This document shows positions 4,701 to 9,495 of a stretch of 9,495 nucleotides of DNA, piece after piece; position 1 is the stretch's first letter, and every line of letters begins with the position of its first letter. A program made the translations under genes and the position numbers. The notes beneath the pieces were generated by a model that was not told the DNA's origin, did no database searches, and worked only from the letters and a program-made list of their open reading frames with translations. This DNA is from Betaproteobacteria bacterium RIFCSPLOWO2_02_FULL_68_150. GTDB taxonomy: Bacteria; Pseudomonadota; Gammaproteobacteria; Burkholderiales; SG8-39. Where the stretch lies: positions 1 to 9,495 of the forward strand of contig MERE01000142.1 of NCBI GenBank assembly GCA_001771975.1, given 5' to 3'.

Positions 4701-7574
4701 GCCCTGCGCGAATACGCTTCCGCCTTTCTCCCAAGATCGGCTGCTGCGGAAGGCACCGCAGCAGCAGCCGATCCCCGCTCGCCTGGCGCGAGCGGAATAG
4801 GGCCGTCGCATTCGTACGCGGTTGGCGCGGAGATGGAACGCCCAAGGGTCTCGGGACTTGGGCAAAGAACGCCCAAGTCCCGAGATGTGTTTGAAAAGCA
4901 AATATCTGCGGCCAACGAACCCCCCGGCCGCTACCTGGGCGAAACCATCCGCATCCACAACGCGCGAGAACACAATCTCCGGAATATCGATGTCGAGATC
5001 CCGCGCAACCGCTTCAGCGTGATCACCGGGGTGTCGGGCTCGGGCAAGTCGACGCTCGCCTTCGACATCCTGTTCGCGGAAGGCCAGCGGCGCTACCTCG
5101 AGTCGCTCAACGCCTACGCGCGGCAGTTTGTCGAGGCGGCTTCGCGCCCGGAGGTGGACGCGATCTTCGGCATCCCGCCGACGGTCGCGATCGAGCAGCG
5201 CACCAGCCGCGGCGGCAGCAAGTCGACCGTAGGCACGCTCACCGAAGTGCACCACTTCCTGCGCCTGCTGTTCGTCAAGCTCGGCACGCAGCATTGTCCC
5301 GACTGCAAGCTGACGATCGAGCCGCAGAGCGAGGAAACGATCGCCGCGCGGCTGCTGCGCGATTACCGCGGCCAGCGCATCGGCCTGCTCGCACCGCTGG
5401 TGGTGAATCGCAAGGGGGTCTACACCGACCTGGCCAAATGGGCCAAGGCGCGCGGCTACACCCACTTGCGCGTCGACGGCGCTTTCCTGCCGGTCGAGCC
5501 GTATCCGCGCATCGACCGTTTCAAGGAGCACAACATCGAGCTGCCGGTGGCGGACCTGCGCATCACGCCGCAGGCCGAGCCGCAGCTCCGCGAAGCGCTC
5601 GCCAAGGCGCTCGAATTCGGCAAGGGCACGGTGCTGGTGCTCTCGGATCTCGACGACCTGGTGCGCGCCGCCTCGCAGGGCAAGGCGCTGCTGCTGCACC
5701 AGCAGGTGTTCTCCACGCAGCGCGCCTGCCGCGGCTGCGGGCGCAGTTTCGCCGAGCCCGATCCGCGCCTGTTCTCGTACAACTCGCGCCACGGCTGGTG
5801 CCCCGCGTGCTATGGCACCGGGCTGCAGCTCAAGGACGTGGACTGGAGCGACGAGCGCGCACGCAACGGCACCGAGGACCGGGTGCTCGACTCGTGGATC
5901 GAATGGCTGCAGGTCGACCAACCCTGCCCCGCCTGCCATGGCGAGCGGCTCAACCGCGAGGCGCTCGCGGTGCGCTGGCGCGGCGAGTCGATCGCCGCCT
6001 ACGGCGCGCGCCCGATCGCCGCGCTGGCACAGTTTTTCGACGGCGTCGAACTGCAGGGACGCGAGGCCGAGATCGCTCGCGACCTGCTGCAGGAGTTGCG
6101 CAGCCGCCTTGGTTTCCTGCGCGACGTGGGCCTTTCGTACCTCGCGCTGGATCGCTCGGCGCCGACGCTCTCGGGCGGCGAGGCGCAGCGCATTCGCCTC
6201 GCGGCGCAGCTCGGCTCGAACCTGCGCGGCGTGTGCTACGTCCTCGACGAGCCGACCATCGGGCTGCACCACCGCGACAACCAGATCCTGCTCGACGTGC
6301 TCGAGCGGCTCGGTGCCAAGGGCAACACGCTGGTGGTGGTCGAGCACGACGAAGACACGATCCGGCGCGCACAGCACGTCATCGACCTCGGCCCGGGCGC
6401 CGGCCGGCAGGGCGGGCGCGTGGTTGCGAGCGGCTCGGCTGACGACCTGATGCGCGCACCCGACTCGATCACCGGGCGCTTTCTCGCGCAGCCGCTGCGC
6501 CATCCGCTGCAGCCGCGGCGTGAGGTGAGCCGGCGGACCGTGTCGCTGCATGTCAAGGGCGCGTCGCTGCACAACCTGCAGGAAATCGACGCGCGCGTGC
6601 CGCTCGGCCGGCTGAGCGTGGTCACCGGCGTCTCGGGCTCGGGCAAGTCGACGCTCGCGCGCGACGTGCTCTACGCGAGCCTCAAGTCGGGTGCCAGCGT
6701 CGGCTGCAGGTCGCTCGCCGGCGGCGAGGGCGTGGCGCGCGTGCTCGAGGTGGACCAGAGCCCGATCGGCAAGACGCCGCGCTCATGCCCCGCCACCTAC
6801 GTCGGCTTCTGGGACGCGGTGCGGCGCCTCTTCTCCGACACCGCCGAGGCGCGCATGCGCGGCTGGAGCGCGAGCCGCTTTTCGTTCAATACCAAGGGCG
6901 GGCGCTGCGAGGCCTGCGAGGGCCAGGGCATCAAGAAGATCGAGATGAGCTTCCTGCCCGACGTGCGCGTGGTGTGCGAGGCGTGCCGCGGCCAGCGCTT
7001 CAATGCCGAGACGCTCGCCGTGCGCCTGCGCGGCAGGAGCGCAGGCGAAGTGCTGGCGATGAGCGTGGACGAGGCGGTCGAATTCTTCGCCGTGCATCCG
7101 GCGATCCACCACGCCCTGCGCCTGCTGCAGGAGGTGGGTCTCGGCTACCTGAGCGTCGGCCAGCAAAGCCCCACGCTTTCGGGCGGCGAGGCGCAGCGCA
7201 TCAAGCTAGTGACGGAACTCTCCAAGGTTCGTCCCGATCTCGCCTCTCCGGCCCGCCGGAGAGGCGAGAACGCAGTTCCCGGCGCAACCACGCTCTACAT
7301 CCTCGACGAACCCACCGTGGGCCTGCACATGGCGGACGTGGAAAAGCTGCTGCGCGTACTGCATCGCCTGGTCGATGCGGGCAATACCGTGGTCGTGATC
7401 GAGCATAACCTCGACGTGGTGGCGGAAGCCGACTGGCTGATCGATCTCGGGCCCGAAGGCGGCGATCAAGGCGGCCGCGTAGTGTTTCAGGGCGCCCCGG
7501 AAGCCACTTCAGCCGCAGACACTCACACGACGCGCGCTCTGGCAGAGTTCCTGCGCCGGCGCTCGCTGGCCTGA
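1797..7574 (+). CDS. uvrA: Double-length UvrA (two fused UvrA units, four ABC ATPase modules)
   Basis: This protein of 1925 residues is about twice the usual UvrA length of roughly 940. UvrA is the DNA-damage-sensing ABC ATPase that loads UvrB in nucleotide excision repair. Half 1 (about 1-978) has Walker A motifs GVSGSGKS at 38-45 and 665-672, signatures LSGGEVQR at 515-522 and LSGGEAQR at 854-861, Walker B DEP at 541-543 and 891-893, and zinc cysteine sets 287/290/311/314 and 764/767/787/790. Half 2 (about 1049-1925) repeats the order: Walker A 1078-1085 and 1611-1618, signatures 1458-1465 and 1794-1801, DEP at 1484 and 1837, cysteines 1311/1314/1335/1338 and 1704/1707/1727/1730. All four ATP sites look intact. 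Half 2 lacks the insertion domain (38 residues between Cys1338 and Cys1377, against 117 in half 1), and half 1 has a shortened UvrB-binding region. A linker of about 70 residues joins the halves. The start is GTG with no clear ribosome binding site and no visible LexA box (CTGT-N8-ACAG). As I recall, fused double UvrAs occur in other beta- and gammaproteobacteria. The gene carries five in-frame palindromes, listed separately. Confidence 0.95.
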   Translation: MKQEQPAADAICIRGARQNNLKNLTLSIPTGELIVVTGVSGSGKSSLVFDTLYAEGQRRYVETFSPYARQFLDRMDKPQVDAIDGIPPAIAIDQTNPVRTSRSTVGTMTELNDHLKLLYARGAELLCRGCGRPVVRDTPDTIFAQLQALAAQAGDPRLRITFPVAVPKNYSESEIQQLLERQGYTRLHARAKGLLEVVQDRVRLGSAERARVIEALEAALRIGQGRVNVYVEGGKPGANRENEREFDVPTSRDPAPLEPGPETMERPINALPVVSARAWRFSSDLHCADCDLHYAEPTPAAFSFNSPIGACDACRGFGRIIGVDFGLVVPDESKTLREGAVKPWQTASFRECQDDLQKYARKRGVPLDVAWQDLTPQQREWVLEGEPQWVSWKKSWPGLWYGVRRFFKWLESKAYKMHIRVLLSKYRAYTACTACGGTRLKPEATLWKLGRARLSIHDLMLQPIEQTRRYMDELDLAPSLGAANDLLLGEIRTRLRYLCEVGLGYLTLDRQSRTLSGGEVQRINLTTALGTSLVNTLFVLDEPSIGLHPRDMGRVIEVMQRLRNAGNSLVVVEHDPQIMVAADRILDMGPGPGERGGEVVFYGTPAQLLRRDTLTAQYLSGRRRPAPPGHLRPARRQLQLLGASEHNLKNCDVAFPLERLVCVTGVSGSGKSTLVQDVLYAALRRTKGKPTEPPGAHRGLAGAELIGDAVMVDQSPIGKTTRSNPASYVGAWNAIRELFARAALSRERKYSAGTFSFNSGTGRCPACGGNGFEHVEMQFLSDVYLRCPDCDGKRFRAEVLEVMLRGKSIANVLELTVAEALDFFRSEAEVCARLRPLADVGLEYLRLGQPVPTLSGGEAQRLKLAGHLAEAASPARSGAVADPRSKLFLFDEPTTGLHFDDIAKLLQSFRRLIAAGHSLIVIEHNLDVIRAADWIIDLGPEGGDAGGEIVCCGTPDEIAAHASSHTGRALREYASAFLPRSAAAEGTAAAADPRSPGASGIGPSHSYAVGAEMERPRVSGLGQRTPKSRDVFEKQISAANEPPGRYLGETIRIHNAREHNLRNIDVEIPRNRFSVITGVSGSGKSTLAFDILFAEGQRRYLESLNAYARQFVEAASRPEVDAIFGIPPTVAIEQRTSRGGSKSTVGTLTEVHHFLRLLFVKLGTQHCPDCKLTIEPQSEETIAARLLRDYRGQRIGLLAPLVVNRKGVYTDLAKWAKARGYTHLRVDGAFLPVEPYPRIDRFKEHNIELPVADLRITPQAEPQLREALAKALEFGKGTVLVLSDLDDLVRAASQGKALLLHQQVFSTQRACRGCGRSFAEPDPRLFSYNSRHGWCPACYGTGLQLKDVDWSDERARNGTEDRVLDSWIEWLQVDQPCPACHGERLNREALAVRWRGESIAAYGARPIAALAQFFDGVELQGREAEIARDLLQELRSRLGFLRDVGLSYLALDRSAPTLSGGEAQRIRLAAQLGSNLRGVCYVLDEPTIGLHHRDNQILLDVLERLGAKGNTLVVVEHDEDTIRRAQHVIDLGPGAGRQGGRVVASGSADDLMRAPDSITGRFLAQPLRHPLQPRREVSRRTVSLHVKGASLHNLQEIDARVPLGRLSVVTGVSGSGKSTLARDVLYASLKSGASVGCRSLAGGEGVARVLEVDQSPIGKTPRSCPATYVGFWDAVRRLFSDTAEARMRGWSASRFSFNTKGGRCEACEGQGIKKIEMSFLPDVRVVCEACRGQRFNAETLAVRLRGRSAGEVLAMSVDEAVEFFAVHPAIHHALRLLQEVGLGYLSVGQQSPTLSGGEAQRIKLVTELSKVRPDLASPARRRGENAVPGATTLYILDEPTVGLHMADVEKLLRVLHRLVDAGNTVVVIEHNLDVVAEADWLIDLGPEGGDQGGRVVFQGAPEATSAADTHTTRALAEFLRRRSLA
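2547..2583. repeat. In-frame palindromic element 1 within uvrA
   Basis: Left arm 2547-2563 and right arm 2567-2583 pair over 16 of 17 positions (TCTCGGGACC, then a C/A mismatch at 2557/2573, then GGCTCC) around a TTT loop. It encodes roughly residues 251-263, between the UvrB-binding region and the first zinc cysteine pair. The same interval in half 2 is about 20 residues shorter, so this stretch looks inserted. The flank at about 2500-2545 is also lower in GC than the surrounding gene. Read on the minus strand, GGTCTCGGGAC-C-TGG (2585-2571) matches the left end of the element at 4849-4885 at 14 of 15 positions, so the two are related copies in opposite orientation. Confidence 0.8.
4735..4773. 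repeat. In-frame palindromic element 2 (linker)
   Basis: GATCGGCTGCTG (4735-4746) pairs perfectly with CAGCAGCCGATC (4762-4773). An inner CGG/CCG pair adds to the stem if a three-base CAG bulge at 4759-4761 is allowed, leaving the loop AAGGCA (4750-4755). The extra CAG may be a triplet slippage, which would keep the frame. It encodes about RSAAAEGTAAAADP in the inter-half linker. Confidence 0.75.
4775..4795. repeat. In-frame palindromic element 3 (linker, short)
   Basis: CCGCTCGC (4775-4782) and GCGAGCGG (4788-4795) form a perfect 8-bp stem with the loop CTGGC. It begins two bases after the preceding palindrome and encodes about residues 993-1000. In GC-rich DNA an 8-bp stem alone would not be remarkable; its place directly beside two longer palindromes in a non-conserved linker is what supports it. 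Confidence 0.55.
4849..4885. repeat. In-frame palindromic element 4 (linker), related to element 1
   Basis: TCTCGGGACTTGGGC (4849-4863) and GCCCAAGTCCCGAGA (4871-4885) form a perfect 15-bp stem around AAAGAAC. It encodes about residues 1018-1030. The outer nine bases of each arm are identical to those of the element at 2547-2583, and GGTCTCGGGAC at 4847-4857 is shared by both in opposite orientation. A 10-base direct repeat, AACGCCCAAG, occurs just outside the left arm (4837-4846) and again across the loop and right arm (4868-4877), which suggests part of an arm was copied locally. Confidence 0.85.
7238..7269. repeat. In-frame palindromic element 5 within uvrA
   Basis: TCTCGCCTCTCCGG (7238-7251) and CCGGAGAGGCGAGA (7256-7269) form a perfect 14-bp stem around CCCG. 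It encodes about residues 1814-1824, between the last LSGGEAQR signature and the last Walker B motif. In E. coli UvrA as I recall it, 15 residues separate AQR from LYILDEP; here there are 31, so about 16 residues match an inserted piece of about 48 bases. Its sequence differs from elements 1 and 4, so it belongs to another repeat type. Confidence 0.8.
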
Positions 7575-7681
7575 TGCGGCCACGAAACCGCGGCTGCGCC
7601 GGTCATCGGACGGAACCGCCCAGGCGTTGATACGGTCCAAAGCTTGCTAGCCGATCCTTCACACTCCATCGAAAGCCCGAC

Positions 7682-8296
7682 ATGAAACTGGGAAGCATTC
7701 TCGGACTGTCCATTGCACTGCTGACGCTCCCCGCGCTGGCGCAAAACAGCCTGTCTCCGGAGGCGCTGGTGCGCAAGATCACCAACGACGTGCTCGAGAC
7801 GGTACGCAGCGACAAGGCGCTGCAGGCCGGCGACCGCGAGAAGGCGCTCGCGCTGGCCGAGCAGAAGGTTCTGCCGCACATCGATTTCCGGGAAGCGGCG
7901 CGGCTGGCGGTCGGAAGGTCGTGGAATTCGGCCACGCCGCAGCAGCAGGACCGGCTGGTCGCGGAGTTCAGGGCCATGCTGGTGCGCATCTACTCGAACG
8001 CCATCGATACCTACCGCGGACAGACTCTGCGCGTGTTGCCGGTGAGGATGACGCCCGAAGATGCCGACGTCACGGTGCGCAACCAGTACCTGAAGCCCGG
8101 CCGGCCGCCGGTGCTGGTCGAGTACGCGATGCGCAAGACCCCCGAAGGCTGGAAGATCTACGACATCGCGGTGGAAAACGTCAGCCTGGTGCTCACCTAT
8201 CGCGGCGAGTTCGACCAGGTGATGCGCCAGTCAGGCGTCGACGGCCTGATCAAGCGCATGACCGAAAAGAACCACCCCGCGCTGCGCGCCGGCTGA
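7682..8296 (+). CDS. mlaC: MlaC/Ttg2D-family periplasmic phospholipid-binding protein
   Basis: This 204-residue protein starts with a signal peptide (hydrophobic core ILGLSIALLTLP, Ala-Leu-Ala with cleavage after Ala20). Family features follow in order: SPEALVRKITNDVLETV, an ALALAEQKVLPHIDFREAARLAVGRSW stretch (MlaC proteins have a similar V-P-x-x-D-F pattern), then TPQQQDRLVAEFRAMLVRIYSNAIDTYRG. A curved-sheet half ends with TPEGWKIYDIAVENVSLVLTYRGEFDQVM, which is very typical of the family. MlaC carries a phospholipid across the periplasm between the MlaA outer-membrane complex and the MlaFEDB ABC transporter. None of those partners is nearby, so this may be a stand-alone paralogue; related Ttg2D-like proteins also occur in hopanoid gene clusters (HpnM). 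The start fits the signal peptide; the ribosome binding site (CGAAAG) is weak. The gene converges with the phosphoesterase gene, leaving 5 bases between stop codons. Confidence 0.88.
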   Translation: MKLGSILGLSIALLTLPALAQNSLSPEALVRKITNDVLETVRSDKALQAGDREKALALAEQKVLPHIDFREAARLAVGRSWNSATPQQQDRLVAEFRAMLVRIYSNAIDTYRGQTLRVLPVRMTPEDADVTVRNQYLKPGRPPVLVEYAMRKTPEGWKIYDIAVENVSLVLTYRGEFDQVMRQSGVDGLIKRMTEKNHPALRAG

Positions 8297-8301
8297 AGCG
8301 A

Positions 8302-9495
8302 TCACTCGAACGCGTTGCTCAGGTCGCCGGCGTTGGCGCGCACGCCGGCCAACGGCTCGAGGCCGAAGCGGCGCGTGATGAACTTGATGATCGACGTCGT
8401 ATCGTAGGGCGTCTGGTCGACGGTGCCACGCTTTGCGTGCGGTGAAATGATCAGCGTGGGGATGCGCGATCCCGGTCCCCAGCGGTCGCTCCAGCCCGGT
8501 CCGGCTGGCGGCGGAACGTGGTCCCAGAAGCCGCCGTTCTCGTCGTAGGTCACGATCACCGCCATCTTCGGCCACTGAGGGCTGTTCCTGAGCCGCGTGA
8601 GTAGGTCATCCAAGTGATGGTCGCCACTTGCGACGTCGGTGTAGCTCGGATGCTCGTTGACCCGTCCGTTCGGTTTGTAAAACGCCACCTGTGGCAGCGT
8701 GCCCTGAGCGATGTCGCGCTCCAGATCCGCCAGGTCCTTGAAATGCCTGGCCCGATCCGCCGACCCCGGCGCAAAGCGCGCGAAATAATTGAATGGCTGG
8801 TGGTGCGGCTGAAAATTCGGGCTGCCGGAAGCGCGGTTATAGATCACTGAACGTTTCGCCTTCGGATCGCGCTGCCCGTCGGCGAGCGCCGCGTTCCACG
8901 CTCCCGCGTACCAGGCCCAGCTCACCCGCTTCGCGCTCAACGTGTCGCCGATCGTCTTGTCCTTGAGGGGCGGCAAAGGTTGGCCCGCCGGATTCGCCAG
9001 GGCAAGGTTGCCGCCCGGCGCGGGCGCAATCCCGCTCGGCTGAAACGCGGGCTGCGCGTTATTGACCAGGTAGCCGTCGGGCGAAACCGCACCCTCGAGC
9101 GCCTGCACCGGACCTTGCAGCACCGAGTCCGGCGAGCCTGCCTTTTTCTTCAGTTGCCCGCGCTCGTCGAGCTGCGCGCGCATCGACGCCGGCGCCCCGG
9201 CAAATGCGGGTGGGCAGGCGCATACCAGCCAGAGATGATTGAGCAGCGAGCCGCCGTAGGCCCCCTGGAAGAAATGGTCCGCGAGCGTGTAGTCCTGCGC
9301 CCACTTCCAGAGTTTCATATTCGAGCCATCGAAGTAGCCCATGGTCCAGGCCCCGGTATTCGACATGGCGACGAACCGGTTGTTGCGGCCGCCGTTGATC
9401 TGCTCGCGGTGATGATGAAAGGCGTGGATCGGGCTCGGCAGCACCTCGTCCATGCGCCCGTTGACCGGCGGCGCGTCGATCTGGAACGGCCCGTT
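8302..9495 (-). CDS. AcpA-like acid phosphatase / phosphoesterase (C-terminal part, cut by right edge)
   Basis: The frame stays open to the window edge, giving 397 codons with the stop at 8304-8302 and no start in view. The Met at 9453 is internal, since the residues before it (FQIDAPPVNGR) fit the family. Recognisable stretches include GGRNNRFVAMSNTGAWTMGY, LADHFFQGAYGGSLLNH, LSAKRVSWAWYAGAWNAAL, HHQPFNYFARFAPG, QVAFYKPNGRVNEHP, VIVTYDENGGFWDHVPPP and DTTSIIKFITRRFGLEPL. These mark the phosphoesterase family that includes Francisella AcpA and bacterial phospholipase C, an alkaline-phosphatase-like metal-dependent fold. The Ser of GGSLLNH (codon 9249-9247) matches, as I recall, the AcpA nucleophile, and TYDENGG supplies acidic metal ligands. 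The N-terminal ENRSFDN-type metal motif and any signal peptide lie outside the window. AcpA-type acid phosphatase is preferred over phospholipase C because of the short GLEPL ending and the YAGAWNAAL block. Members are usually exported. Confidence 0.9.
   Translation of the reverse strand, partial: NGPFQIDAPPVNGRMDEVLPSPIHAFHHHREQINGGRNNRFVAMSNTGAWTMGYFDGSNMKLWKWAQDYTLADHFFQGAYGGSLLNHLWLVCACPPAFAGAPASMRAQLDERGQLKKKAGSPDSVLQGPVQALEGAVSPDGYLVNNAQPAFQPSGIAPAPGGNLALANPAGQPLPPLKDKTIGDTLSAKRVSWAWYAGAWNAALADGQRDPKAKRSVIYNRASGSPNFQPHHQPFNYFARFAPGSADRARHFKDLADLERDIAQGTLPQVAFYKPNGRVNEHPSYTDVASGDHHLDDLLTRLRNSPQWPKMAVIVTYDENGGFWDHVPPPAGPGWSDRWGPGSRIPTLIISPHAKRGTVDQTPYDTTSIIKFITRRFGLEPLAGVRANAGDLSNAFE

Larger units (their letters stand above)
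4731..4940 (+). other. Repeat-filled linker between the two UvrA halves
   Basis: This stretch encodes residues 979-1048, after the last conserved residues of half 1 (ALREYASAFL) and before ETIRIHNAREHNLRN, which opens half 2. It has no UvrA similarity and is rich in Ala, Pro, Ser, Gly and Arg, so it is probably disordered. Three separate inverted repeats cover 97 of its 210 bases. Its downstream end (about 4885-4920) is noticeably more AT-rich than the gene. The linker sequence appears to have been built largely from inserted palindromic repeats that happened to stay in frame; this is inference. Confidence 0.7.

Noticed and set aside
4731..4940. Possibility that two separate uvrA genes were joined by an assembly or sequencing error.
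   Set aside because: The frame is continuous through a 70-residue linker, no start codon with a ribosome binding site precedes half 2, and the two halves have complementary domain losses, which fits a real fusion. A raw-read check was not possible.
4425..6572. A 715-codon open frame on the minus strand opposite the middle of uvrA.
   Set aside because: Same reasoning: it mirrors conserved UvrA motifs and has no ribosome binding site or domain of its own.
6717..6731. A short inverted repeat CTCGCC/GGCGAG within uvrA half 2.
   Set aside because: A 6-bp stem in GC-rich coding DNA is expected by chance, and the encoded residues show no sign of insertion.
7627..7655. TTGATA at 7627-7632 as the -35 of an mlaC promoter.
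   Set aside because: At 17 nt spacing the -10 position reads GCCGAT, which is not convincing, and nothing better is nearby.

Overview
The window is about 9.5 kb of GC-rich bacterial DNA with dense genes and short intergenic gaps. The gene set (ECF sigma factor with anti-sigma partner, exported DsrE-like proteins, a double-length UvrA, MlaC, an AcpA-type phosphoesterase) and the codon usage suggest a betaproteobacterium, probably in or near Burkholderiales. That placement is inference; no rRNA or tRNA gene is present.

Layout. (1) Positions 1-695, minus strand: an ECF sigma factor followed by an ATGA-overlapping gene, cut by the left edge, that looks like its anti-sigma factor. (2) Positions 696-820: a divergent control region holding an 8-bp inverted repeat. 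Each arm of the repeat contains GGAATA, and CGTC lies 16 nt beyond it on each side, the layout of two back-to-back ECF-type promoters. (3) Positions 821-1745, plus strand: two tandem paralogous DsrE-fold genes, one a predicted lipoprotein and the other with a cleavable signal peptide. They are plausibly part of the sigma factor's regulon. (4) Positions 1765-1790: a perfect hairpin just before the next gene. (5) Positions 1797-7574: a 1925-residue protein made of two complete UvrA-like halves with four ABC ATPase modules. The halves are asymmetric: the first keeps an insertion domain but has a shortened UvrB-binding region, and the second has a full UvrB-binding region but lacks the insertion domain. 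(6) Positions 7682-8296, plus strand: an MlaC/Ttg2D-family periplasmic protein. (7) Positions 8302-9495, minus strand and convergent with mlaC: the C-terminal part of an AcpA-like acid phosphatase/phosphoesterase, cut by the right edge.

The most unusual signal is inside the double uvrA gene. At least five inverted repeats sit in frame at positions where loops or the inter-half linker would tolerate insertion. Two of them (2547-2583 and 4849-4885) share a core sequence in opposite orientations. Three occupy nearly half of the linker, and one (7238-7269) expands the loop before the last Walker B motif. This looks like small palindromic repeats colonising a coding sequence, comparable in principle to Rickettsia palindromic elements. 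No intergenic gap exceeds 130 bases. The 107-base gap at 7575-7681 before mlaC shows no convincing promoter or terminator. No CRISPR array, tRNA, rRNA or transposase gene was seen.
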